34,745 bases of DNA from Bryobacterales bacterium (GTDB taxonomy: Bacteria; Acidobacteriota; Terriglobia; Bryobacterales; UBA6623): positions 1-34,745 of the forward strand of contig JAJDTX010000045.1 in NCBI GenBank assembly GCA_022826925.1, written 5' to 3'. A program made the translations under genes and the position numbers. How positions within the stretch are numbered: the stretch's first letter is position 1; every line of letters starts with the position of its first letter. Positions 7,738-16,700 of this stretch are shown piece by piece. The notes beneath the pieces were generated by a model. It had not been told where the DNA came from, did no database searches, and was given only the letters and a program-made list of their open reading frames with translations.

Positions 7738-8766
7738 ATGCTGGCTCGGCTCGCAGCGGCGGTTTCGATTCTCACCGCGATGGGTGCCGCCCAAGTCCCC
7801 GCGCCGCCTCACGAAGACCCAGGCTTGACGATCCGGGTCGAATCGAACTTGGTTCTTGTGCCTCTCCATGTTTCGAAGAAAGGGACTGCCGTGACCGGGC
7901 TCGGGCCGGAAGAATTTGAGGTCTTCGAAGACGGAGTCCTCCAGGAAGTTGCCTTCGTTGAGGGTCCGGCCGCCCAAGGCGAGAGCACCTTGCACCGCCG
8001 CAGGGTGCCGAAGGAGATCATCTTTCTGATTGACGTAAGCCTCAGCGTATCGAGATGGAGGCTGCTGGATGACGAAACGCTCCGTAAGGGTATCCTCGAC
8101 GCATTAACCGAGGACTTCCTGATTTCGATTTACGGCTTCGGAAGCCGGCTCAGGCACTACGCCGGGCCAACTCGCGACCCCGACGAGTTGGTACGTGCCC
8201 TGCACCAACTGGCGGTGGCTAGGGAAGGGCGGAGCCTCGTTTACAACTCGATCTTCAGCACGCTCAGCCATGCCGAACAGAGAGGAGGAAATGCTCGGAG
8301 GAGGCTGCTAGTTTTTTCAGACGGCATGGACACGACCAGATTCAATCCGTCTAGGGTCGTGGAAGCTGCCAACGCATTGGGAATTTCCATCAGTCCTGTC
8401 TTAGTTGCCCCTCGAGAATCGCTTGCCACTTCTGGGCCACCTGCGAGAACAGGACCCAAGGCAATTGATCTGAATATCTCCAAGCGCCGGGCAGCTCTAA
8501 GGTCAAGCGACTATCGCGCCCACACCGGTAAGTTCCACGGTCTCGGCCAGAAGACAGGCGGAAGTAAGTACGTAATCGACGTGATGGACTGGATGTCTTT
8601 GTCCCGCATCACAGAGTCAGTCTCGAAGTTGGCGCAGACAGAGTATCTGGTGGGCTACTACCCACGCAACGTTGACGAAGGGATCACGATGCACGAAGCC
8701 AAGATTCGATTGAAAGACAAGAGGATCGGCAAGCTACGTGGTGGCCGGCGGCTCGTCGCTCATTGA
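7738..8766 (+). CDS. vWFA-related Acidobacterial-domain protein
   Basis: A 342-residue exported protein. Residues 1-~19 form a signal peptide (MLARLAAAVSILTAMGAAQV). It is followed by the beta-rich segment typical of the family (VESNLVLVPLHVSKKGTAVT, GLGPEEFEVFEDGVLQEV) and a von Willebrand A domain with the metal-site D99-V-S101-L-S103 in IFLIDVSLSVS. The C-terminal TEYLVGYYPRN segment is also characteristic of this family. Function is unknown; vWA domains usually bind protein ligands through Mg2+. ATG 7738 is preferred to an upstream 7663 start because the signal peptide begins there. No clear Shine-Dalgarno is seen; TACCAT lies nine bases upstream. The 3' end from about 8497 is duplicated at 30170. 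Confidence 0.85.
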   Translation: MLARLAAAVSILTAMGAAQVPAPPHEDPGLTIRVESNLVLVPLHVSKKGTAVTGLGPEEFEVFEDGVLQEVAFVEGPAAQGESTLHRRRVPKEIIFLIDVSLSVSRWRLLDDETLRKGILDALTEDFLISIYGFGSRLRHYAGPTRDPDELVRALHQLAVAREGRSLVYNSIFSTLSHAEQRGGNARRRLLVFSDGMDTTRFNPSRVVEAANALGISISPVLVAPRESLATSGPPARTGPKAIDLNISKRRAALRSSDYRAHTGKFHGLGQKTGGSKYVIDVMDWMSLSRITESVSKLAQTEYLVGYYPRNVDEGITMHEAKIRLKDKRIGKLRGGRRLVAH

Positions 8767-9019
8767 TTCGCCAAGGTCGGCGATGGCGTGATGGTTGCCC
8801 CTGACTGTCCACCAGACTAAGGCGGGCACACTTGAGAAGGAGCCGTTAGCCGTCGGCCCGTTCAAGACCGAAAGTCAGCCGCATACGTGTTGCTTTGGCA
8901 TGACGGCGCAGGGTCCTGACCGACGGCAATAGCCTGCCTCCCTCCAGCCGAGCAATTGCCGATTGTGTTGTTCCGATACGCTCAGCCAGTTGCGATTGAG
9001 TCAGGTTCGCTGCCGTCAA
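8497..9019 (+). repeat. 523-bp duplicated segment (vWFA 3' end plus XRE 3' end), copy 1
   Basis: Bases 8497-9019 match 30170-30692 with a constant offset of 21,673 and no net gap. The match covers the last ~90 codons of the vWFA gene, the short convergent spacer and the helix-turn-helix part of the XRE gene. It stops abruptly at both ends: before 8497 and after 9019 the two loci are unrelated. Substitutions are scattered, so the duplication is not brand new. Confidence 0.9.
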
Positions 9020-9163
9020 GATCCCTCGGTTGATTTCGTATGTGAATTCGGTCTGCCCGTCCGCAGGCCGTCCAAGCCCCCGAACTGTGCGAGTGATGGT
9101 TTGCTGACTATGCCGAGGGGGCGCGATGGAACTCAAGCGTTTCGGCGGAGATTTCCGCAGCAA
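8846..9163 (-). CDS. XRE-family HTH regulator / antitoxin-like protein
   Basis: The C-terminal ~55 residues are a classic XRE/HTH_3 domain (LTQSQLAERIGTTQSAIARL, then EGGRLLPSVRTLRRHAKAT), as in HigA-like antitoxins of the type that partner RelE/HigB toxins. The N-terminal ~45 residues (TTG start at 9163) are poor: only EFTYEINRGIL looks family-like, and a short deletion around there is possible. The true start is unclear. No RelE/HigB reading frame is visible upstream; instead the decayed gene at 9126 overlaps on the other strand. It ends convergently with the vWFA gene. It may be an orphan or degenerating antitoxin. Confidence 0.6.
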   Translation of the reverse strand: MLRKSPPKRLSSIAPPRHSQQTITRTVRGLGRPADGQTEFTYEINRGILTAANLTQSQLAERIGTTQSAIARLEGGRLLPSVRTLRRHAKATRMRLTFGLERADG

Positions 9164-9430
9164 AGATAACGGACAGCACTACCCGGCTTGGATTGAACTA
9201 CTGGTCCACCAGATCTTCGTCCAGATTTGGCTCGAGGTGTCCATGCCCCCGGATCTGCCCGGCACCACCCACACGCCGGACTTTGAAGCGAGAGGTCGAA
9301 CGGTACCAGCGTGTTTGCCGAAGCAACGGTCGTCGCCCCGGACAAAGACCCGTGCGCATCGTCGCGCTACGAGAAAGACGCCTAGGACAAATTCACGCCC
9401 ATGGCGTCTCCCGAACAAGCGATCGCGAAC
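9126..9430 (+). pseudogene. Decayed gene, possible nuclease-fold protein of unknown family
   Basis: One frame gives WIELLVHQIFVQIWLEVSMP followed by DLPGTTHTPDFEARG. After about 9310 another frame gives VFAEATVVAPDKDP and SSRYEKDA, then TAG at 9383-9385, then DKFTPMASPEQAI. Together these read like one protein with a TPDF...V-E-A-T pattern, a layout often seen in PD-(D/E)xK-like nucleases, broken by a frameshift and a stop. I do not recognise a named family. The 5' end overlaps the XRE gene on the opposite strand. Confidence 0.45.
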
Positions 9431-9900
9431 AGAACCGATGCTAGGTCCCGTCGTCCTGCCACGGTAAGAGTTCCAGCCTGTGGGACAGCCACGCCCGAGG
9501 CAGCAGGACTTGCGTCCTTTGAGGAGGTAATTCACTGACACGGCCTCCCCGATTCTCAAGCGGGCCTTCGATATTCGATCAATCAGGTGCGTCTCGAGAT
9601 GAAGGTCGCAGACAGCTCGAACTTCGCTTCGTATGCACCCCACGCCTGGGCTTGTGCTGATTGACGGTGACCACATTACGGCATCTGCAAGGCGGCGGGA
9701 ATCCGCTGCTGACTGAATGAGATGGCCCATCCGCGCGACAACGCAGGGCCGCCAGTCACTCTTGGGCAGCCGCGCCTCGCGCCCGACAATGCAACTGCTC
9801 GCCGCAGTGAGTCACCAACAGTCCGAGGCTGGTGCGAGAATGGCTGTTTCCCAGGTCGCTTTCCGATACTGCCGATTCCGTGCCTCCCTAGTCCATTCGC
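9431..9900. other. Non-coding stretch before mcrBC
   Basis: About 470 bases with overlapping short frames on both strands and no recognisable domain, RNA gene or repeat. It separates the left toxin-antitoxin debris from the defence island. Confidence 0.45.
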
Positions 9901-9929
9901 TTGGCGAAGACCGCGGGGGCGCATAGCTA
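9901..9929 (+). promoter_or_regulatory. Possible sigma70-type promoter for mcrBC
   Basis: TTGGCG at 9901-9906 and TAGCTA at 9924-9929 are separated by 17 bases. The -10 ends 12 bases before the mcrB ATG, so transcription would begin only a few bases ahead of the start codon. There is no clear Shine-Dalgarno, which fits a nearly leaderless message. Prediction only. Confidence 0.35.
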
Positions 9930-9941
9930 GGCCGAGCACCG

Positions 9942-12272
9942 ATGAAGACTGTGGACAACATTGAACTGCACTCACTTTTGCGAAGGGAACTCGAGCACGC
10001 GCAAGAAAGACTTCGCGCCAGCGGCGAACTTCGTTCTCCAGAAAGACTCGGACACTACTACCGGACTTTCTGGGAGCGGTTCGGCCCTGACACGTTACTG
10101 GAGCATGACGGTGAGGCCTTGCTCTCGCTCATGCACGAGTCGACGCGCGACGGGATGGTCTACTGGCTGGAGTTCAAGGACGACGACGAGTTTCCGTCGG
10201 TCTTTGGAAGCATCGCGGGCGGCTCTGCCCTCAAGTACGGCCTTTATCGGCGCCAGGAGACGGGCGAGTGGACTACGGGCCCGTCCAAGGCCCAACGGAC
10301 GATCACTGTCGCGGAGGCGGTCGCCCGGGCCCGTCGCAATCGAGACCAACTCGTTGCCGCATCGAAGTTCTTGGCCGAGTTCCCTTCCGGCGCCCCGAGC
10401 GAGGCATACGGCCAACTGCAGCACGATCTGGAGGGCGTGGCGCCGGATGTCCAGAACACGTCATGGGGACACAAGTACCTCTCATTAATTCATCCCGACA
10501 AGCTCGCCAACTTTCACGCCGTCTCCCACCAGCGGTTCCACCTCGCCAAGCTCTTCCAGGAGCCGTCGCAACAGGAGGGCAGGTACGTCAACGAATCCCG
10601 TTTCGTCTCGCTGAGCCAAGCCCTGAGGTGCCCGCTCAACCACGTGATGACCGTATTGCAGCGGCGAAACGGGCCGCCGCATCGCTACTGGAAGGTTGGC
10701 ACGCGGGTCGACGGCAAGGGAACAAGCTACTGGGACCGCATGCGGCGCGAATCGGTCGTAGCGGTGGGTTGGTCCAAGCTGGGAGACCTCTCCGAGATAC
10801 TGGCGGATCAGCGATTCCGGGAACTCATCCGGGGCGGCCTTGCCCAGTCGTATCCGAAAGATCCGAGGGCCACAGGGCGCGAAGCAACAAAACTCTGGAA
10901 CTTCTGCAAGCAGATGGCGGATGGTGACATCGTTCTCGCCTGTCACGGAGCAATGGTCCTTGGTGTCGGGCAGGTGACCGGTGCCTACCGATACGCACCC
11001 GGCGAAGAGTTCCCGCATGAGCGCCCCGTCAGGTGGCTCGATCTCGACGAGTGGAAACTGCCAACGACGGAAGGCCTTCGCACAACCGTGCACGAATTCC
11101 GGAAGCACTTCGACAACTGGGTTGCGATCGAACAGCGAGTGTTGGAGCCGACTTCGCCGCCCGCCCCCAACGGGCGTAAGTCCCCCGGGATTCCCGAACC
11201 TGCCCCACGGAGGCGTGCGAAATGGATTGATGGCGGAACGATCGGTCGCATTCAAGACCTCTTGGAACGCAAGAAACAGGCCATCCTCTACGGCCCACCC
11301 GGAACGGGGAAGACATACTGGGCAGAGTTGGCCGTTCGGAACATTGCAGCCCTATGGAACTACGGAGTGAGATTCGATGACCTCTCGGAAGAACAGCGCG
11401 GCCGGCTCGTGGGAGATCAGCCGGACGCGTTCGTGCGGAGTTGCACGTTCCACCCGAGCTACGGTTACGAGGACTTCATTGAGGGCTTTCGCCCCAAGAC
11501 GGCTGAAGGGAGCCTGAGCTTCGCCATACAGGATGGCATCTTCAAGACGTTTTGCCAAGCAGCTCTAGAGGATCCTGAAGGTCGCTATTATCTGATTATT
11601 GACGAGATCAATCGGGGCGATATCCCCCGGATCTTCGGCGAACTCCTAACGCTCCTAGACAGGCCGAGGCGGGGCTCCGCCGTTCTGCTTCCGCTGAGCG
11701 GTGACCGCTTCTCGGTGCCCAACAACGTGTTTGTTGTCGGCACGATGAACACCGCAGATCGCTCGATTGCCTTGCTCGATACTGCCCTCCGTAGACGCTT
11801 CGGCTTCATCGAGCTCATGCCCGACCGCAGTGTGCTTGGAGACACCGTCATCGAGGGGATTGCCCTTGGTCCGTGGCTGACTGCCTTGAATCAACGGGTC
11901 ACCGAGCATGTCGGGCGGGACGGCCGGAATCTGCAAATCGGTCACTCTTACTTGATGTCTGCGGGGCGTCCAGTCCAAGACTTCCGGCACCTTGCCCGCG
12001 TCCTTCAGGAGGACGTGCTCCCCTTGCTCGAGGAGTACTGTTACGAGGACTGGGAGGCATTGGAACGCATCCTGGGATCGGGGCTGGTGGATATCGGGAA
12101 GCACTGCTTCAAGGCCGAGCTGTTTCAACCCGAAAGGCAGGGTGACCTTGTGCAGGCGATCCTTGCCGTCACGCCGGAAGTCAGTGCCTCTGCCGCATCC
12201 GTCGAGGCGGACGCCTCCACGGACGGGGATGCGGCTGACAGTGAGGGCGAGGAAATCGACGAGGAGTCGTAG
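9942..12272 (+). CDS. mcrB: McrB-type AAA+ GTPase with PUA/EVE-like reader domain
   Basis: 776 residues. McrB is the NTP-hydrolysing, DNA-recognising subunit of the McrBC modification-dependent restriction system. The AAA+ module has Walker A GPPGTGKT (451-458), the McrB-typical Walker B IIDEINRGDIPRIFGEL (D554, E555), the signature GTMNTADRS (600-608) and LDTALRRRFGF. Residues ~1-230 are a helical region with KYLSLIHPD. Residues ~249-390 (YWKVGTRVDGKG, GDIVLACHGAMVLGVGQVTG) resemble the EVE/PUA-like domains that read modified bases. It thus probably recognises a modified cytosine, though which one is unknown. The acidic tail (after ~745) is low-complexity. The mcrC gene starts three bases after its stop. 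Confidence 0.92.
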   Translation: MKTVDNIELHSLLRRELEHAQERLRASGELRSPERLGHYYRTFWERFGPDTLLEHDGEALLSLMHESTRDGMVYWLEFKDDDEFPSVFGSIAGGSALKYGLYRRQETGEWTTGPSKAQRTITVAEAVARARRNRDQLVAASKFLAEFPSGAPSEAYGQLQHDLEGVAPDVQNTSWGHKYLSLIHPDKLANFHAVSHQRFHLAKLFQEPSQQEGRYVNESRFVSLSQALRCPLNHVMTVLQRRNGPPHRYWKVGTRVDGKGTSYWDRMRRESVVAVGWSKLGDLSEILADQRFRELIRGGLAQSYPKDPRATGREATKLWNFCKQMADGDIVLACHGAMVLGVGQVTGAYRYAPGEEFPHERPVRWLDLDEWKLPTTEGLRTTVHEFRKHFDNWVAIEQRVLEPTSPPAPNGRKSPGIPEPAPRRRAKWIDGGTIGRIQDLLERKKQAILYGPPGTGKTYWAELAVRNIAALWNYGVRFDDLSEEQRGRLVGDQPDAFVRSCTFHPSYGYEDFIEGFRPKTAEGSLSFAIQDGIFKTFCQAALEDPEGRYYLIIDEINRGDIPRIFGELLTLLDRPRRGSAVLLPLSGDRFSVPNNVFVVGTMNTADRSIALLDTALRRRFGFIELMPDRSVLGDTVIEGIALGPWLTALNQRVTEHVGRDGRNLQIGHSYLMSAGRPVQDFRHLARVLQEDVLPLLEEYCYEDWEALERILGSGLVDIGKHCFKAELFQPERQGDLVQAILAVTPEVSASAASVEADASTDGDAADSEGEEIDEES

Positions 12273-12275
12273 GCG

Positions 12276-13586
12276 GTGCCCACAATCGAACTGTCGGAGT
12301 GGCAGCATGCAACACCTGCGTCAAATGCGGAACTGCGGAATCTCGATCTCGGCCTCGGACCGCCGGAACGAGCCATGCTCGCCCGCCTCGATCAACAGTC
12401 CATGGTCACAGTGCAGGAACTCCGCGATGGAGTGGCGGTCAAGACCACCTCGTACGCCGGCTCGGTGCGCGCGGGCCCACTCACCGTCAGGATCACGCCG
12501 AAGCTCACGGGCCGCCCGTTCTCGGCACTCCTGGGTTACGCCGTGGGCTTGCCGGTAAGCCTGTTGGCGAAACATGAAGTGGCCCTCACCACTTCGGCTT
12601 TTCAGGACCTGATAGTCTCCAGCCTCGCCTCGGAAACTTCACGGTTGCTCGTCGGCGGGATCTACCGCACGTACCTGACCCGCCAGAACTTGTTACCTAG
12701 CCCCCGAGGGCGAATCCTATTCTCCCGTCTCGCGCGCGAGCCCGTGACAACGGCGACGTTACCTTGCCGCTTTGACGAGCGGCATGAGAACGTGCTCCCG
12801 AATCAAGTGTTGTTGGCGGGCCTCGATCTCGCGGCTCAGGTGGCCATAAGTGGTGAGATCAGAGCCCTCGCCCAACGACTCCGGAGCATACTGGCGGACC
12901 GTGTGGAAATGGTGCCGCTTAACGAAGACACGTTTCAGGCGCTCCGGCGCAGTGAGAGTCGCTTGATAAGTGCGTACGAACCGGCCTTCGCGCTGATTCG
13001 TTTGCTGGCTTCCGGATCCGGTATCGGACTGGGTGACGGTGCAGCACGGGCTCAACTGCCGGGCTTTCTGATTGACATGAATCGGTTGTTTCAGGAGGCC
13101 CTCGAGCGTTTCCTGCGCGAGTGGCTCGAAGACGTAAACGTCTTGCCGCAATATCGGTTGCAGCATATGTTTCGTTACGATCCGAACTTTAACCCTCGCC
13201 TACAGCGTTCGCCGATACCGAGGCCGGACTTCGTGCTGCGCCGCCGGGGCCGTGTGGTCGCCATCGCCGATGCGAAGTACCGAGACCTGTGGAGGCACAG
13301 CCTGCCTGCCAGCATGTTGTACCAGCTCAGCGTATACGCCTTGAGTCACGCGGACTGCAGAACCGCGGTGATTCTGTACGCGACTAGCTCCACGGCCGCA
13401 CGCGAGGCGCGGATCTCGATCTCGGACCCGATTAGTGGGGGTGCTCGTGCAAAGATCGCCTTGCGTCCCGTGTGCCTACCGTTCCTTGCGGACTTAATCC
13501 GCCGGAAGCGGAACGCCGCGGATGATCGACACCGCCATGAATACGCAGCTCTCTTGGCCCACGGTACACAGCCGAAAGTACCGTAG
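12276..13586 (+). CDS. mcrC: McrC nuclease subunit
   Basis: 436 residues, the partner of the upstream McrB. The N-terminal half matches the McrC family: an early SYAGSVRAGPLTVRITPKLT segment and FDERHENVLPNQVLLAGL. The nuclease core is PD-(D/E)xK: RPDFVLRRRG with D318, then VVAIADAKYRD with D332 and K334. McrC stimulates McrB NTPase activity and cuts DNA when two McrB-bound modified sites communicate. The GTG start lies three bases after the mcrB stop with GAGGAG upstream, so the genes form one operon. It converges on the nuclease-helicase gene, about 175 bases away. Confidence 0.92.
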   Translation: MPTIELSEWQHATPASNAELRNLDLGLGPPERAMLARLDQQSMVTVQELRDGVAVKTTSYAGSVRAGPLTVRITPKLTGRPFSALLGYAVGLPVSLLAKHEVALTTSAFQDLIVSSLASETSRLLVGGIYRTYLTRQNLLPSPRGRILFSRLAREPVTTATLPCRFDERHENVLPNQVLLAGLDLAAQVAISGEIRALAQRLRSILADRVEMVPLNEDTFQALRRSESRLISAYEPAFALIRLLASGSGIGLGDGAARAQLPGFLIDMNRLFQEALERFLREWLEDVNVLPQYRLQHMFRYDPNFNPRLQRSPIPRPDFVLRRRGRVVAIADAKYRDLWRHSLPASMLYQLSVYALSHADCRTAVILYATSSTAAREARISISDPISGGARAKIALRPVCLPFLADLIRRKRNAADDRHRHEYAALLAHGTQPKVP

Positions 13587-13762
13587 GTGGGTCTGACACC
13601 TCTTCGGTTGCGTGAGAGCGTAGCACCGACTATGCCGCGAACGACGGGCAGTCACGTCGGACAGGTAGAGTCTTCCGTCGCCCGCTGGCCTTCTGCAGAA
13701 CTATCTTTACTCAACCACCAGTCCCGAGAGTCCGCAGAGCATGGGGACGAGCGAAGAACGGG

Positions 13763-16700
13763 TTAGGCCCCACTGATGTCGCCCACCGAGGCGACCTCCG
13801 CCACCGCACCGTCGTCAAGGTGGAAGCGTCGGCTGCGACCGTCCGTGCGAGCGGTATGGACGAGTTGACGCATGTAGGAAAGGCCCGTGGCAACCGTCGG
13901 CGAATCGAGCACCTCCGGGCTGGCATCGAGCAGTGGCTGCGGCAAGAAGACTATGGACTTGACCCTTGCACGGGTGATCGCCACGTTCAAGCGATTGCGG
14001 CTGTAAATGAAGTCCGCCTCCGAAGCGGCGAACTCGGGGTCAGCCACTCCGTACGAAATCAGGACCACGTCTGCCTCCTGGCCCTGCATCTTGTCGACGG
14101 TGCCCACAAAAGGCTGCGCGCTCCAGTCGCGACGGCGGGCAAGCGCTTTGCGGATCGCCCGGATCTGCGCATGATGCGGGCTGATTATGAACAGGCGCTC
14201 CCGCCAGAAGGTGCTGTCGTCCCCGGGGTCGGCTATGTCTTCCCGCAGAACCACGGCCAGTTGGCTCACCAGGTCCGCTTCGACGGCGTTGACGTTGGTC
14301 GCCTCGACACCCTCCAAGATCACGACGACCAGCGGCGTGTCGGGAGAGAGGCACGTGCCGGTGAAGGACCTGCGGCGCTGACGCAGCCCGAGTCGCCTTG
14401 CCGCGATCTCCGCGGAGGCACATTGGTACCCGGCCCCATACAGCGGGCGAGCCGCCTTTGTCAGCACGTCGCACATCCGCCAATTCTCGAGAAGCTGACA
14501 TACCGGTGCTCCCTCCCGGCCGCGGCCATCCCGCAGCAGGTCGAATATCGAACCGTGCAGAAAAGGTTCGCCGTCGGGGGGATCCGGATAGACGCCAGAG
14601 AGGATCGGCCCCAGTTGATGATGGTCACCAGCAACCACCAAGCGACCCCGTCCCCCGATCCGCTCGATGGCTAAGGCCGCATCGGGGACCTTTACCTGGG
14701 ACGCTTCGTCGATCACCACGAGGTCGAACTTGTCGCTCGACTTGGCCAGACCCCACACCGTGCTCCCCAGAACAGCTATGGGGTGATCCCTCAACCAGCC
14801 GTCGGCAGTCGCTGCGTCGATCGCTTCGACATCGCCCCCCGAATCAGTTTCGGGGCCACCCACCTTTGCCATCGCGGGGACCGGCCGATCCAGAGCCCGG
14901 GCGAGTTGCACGACCTTACGCAACAGATTGTCGATTGCGGCGTGAGTCATGGCGGTGATCAGAACGCGGCCCGGAAGCTCCGTTGGAGGCCCCTCGCAGA
15001 ATCCGAGCACGAGCGCTGCCAGAAAGTGCGTCTTTCCGGTTCCCGGCGGCCCCCATACCGACGTTACGCGCGACGCGGCTACGGTACCCCACGCCTTCGC
15101 TTGACTCTGAGTGAGCCCGAACGCGGAGCCATCGGTGGCCAGGGCTCCGTCGCCCGGCTGCGGCAAGAGCGCCGCCGAAGCCGGGTCGTGCAGCAGTTCA
15201 ACGAACATTCCGCCGCGTTGGTCGAGCCGCGTCAGTCCCTCAAGAACCTTGTCGGTATTGAAGTCTAGGTAGCCCGGCATCAGCAACACGCGGGCGTGCT
15301 CTTCGAGTGGTGGGTCGGGCTGACGAGTCCAGCCGATGCGAACTCTTCGGGCGAAACCCAGAGGACTCTCGTCGACCTCAATGACTCTTCCGACTCCGAA
15401 GTCAGGATCGGCCCCTCCTACCCACGGCCGTGCCCGATGTGCCCAGTCATTGAATCGAGCCTGTGCGCGCAGGCCTGCCGGACTGTCGCGCACGATTAGC
15501 CAGCGGTTGAATCTAGACGCCTCGATCTCGAGACCGGCGGCGGTCAACCGGAACCATTGACCCGCTTCGCAGACCATTGGCCTCAGCACTCCGCGGGCGG
15601 CCAGCGATGCGCGCGCATCGAAGCGCTCCGCGCGAACCGCGAGGCACTCCATCACGCTCTCGTAGCGCGCCAAGAACGCCAGCCGGGACAACTGGGGACG
15701 GGTGATGCCGACCGATGGAAGCAGGCGGTGCTTCGGCGGCCAGGCAACTAGCTGGCCGCCGGCGAGAGTCCGGAGCCTTGACAGCACATGGCGGTAGGCG
15801 CGCAGGCGCCGGGCAGCCTCCCGAACGACAGCCTGGAGGTCGATGTCCGCGCCGTTGCATGCGCGGTACACATCGTCCGGTCGGACGCCGTGGCCAAAGG
15901 GATAGTGGAATCGCTCTGAACGGGAAACCGCGAGGCTCGAACCGAGCGCATCGAGCGTCTCGGACAGCGTGTACGAGACATCCACGGGCAACGCAAGGAG
16001 GCTCCCGACGGCCGAGACGAGCGGGATCACCGGGTGCGGAACCACCTCCTCTGGATGATCGTCGGCCAGAAGCATCTCGGGAGCCTGCAGGTGGAAGAGG
16101 AGGGACATCGCTAGCAACGACAGTGCAGGATCGTGCAGCGATTCCATCAGGACGCGCACGAGGCGTTCGCGCTCCTGCTCGCTGTAGCAATAGAGTTGGA
16201 CCGACAGCTGATCCCGCCACTCGCACTGCCTCGAATTCCAGAGGTCAACACGGCGCAGCACCTCATGGAGCCGACGGATGAATCGCGCCCGGACATCGAA
16301 GCACTCCTCGCGTTTTGATGCGATCGCCACGAACGGCCGGGGGGAGCCTTGCTCCTGGAAGAGCTGGTGCCGTACGTCTTCGCGAGCACGCACGAGCATG
16401 CCGAGCAACCACGTTCGGTCCTCTACCGGCTCCGTTTGAGCTGTCAGAAAGATCGCCACGTTCTCTCCCACGGGTAGTGCCGGGTGGATTCCGCCCACCT
16501 CCTGGGGTGCGTCCTCTTGGTACGCATTGACGCGTGCTTCTAGGCCCGGGCGCTCACCGGCAAGCGACGCGCAACGTTGCAGCTGCGCGTCAGCATCCGA
16601 GCGGCCCAATGCAGCCGACAGATCCGGCAGCGTACGTACGCCGAGAGCCCGGCCGAGGAACCGCTTGCCATGCGTCGTGAGTCCTGCGAGGCGGGAGACG

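Noticed and set aside
9179..9730. 183-residue minus-strand frame as a RelE/HigB toxin partner of the XRE gene
   Set aside because: No RelE/HigB-type motifs; it lies antisense to a better-supported decayed gene.
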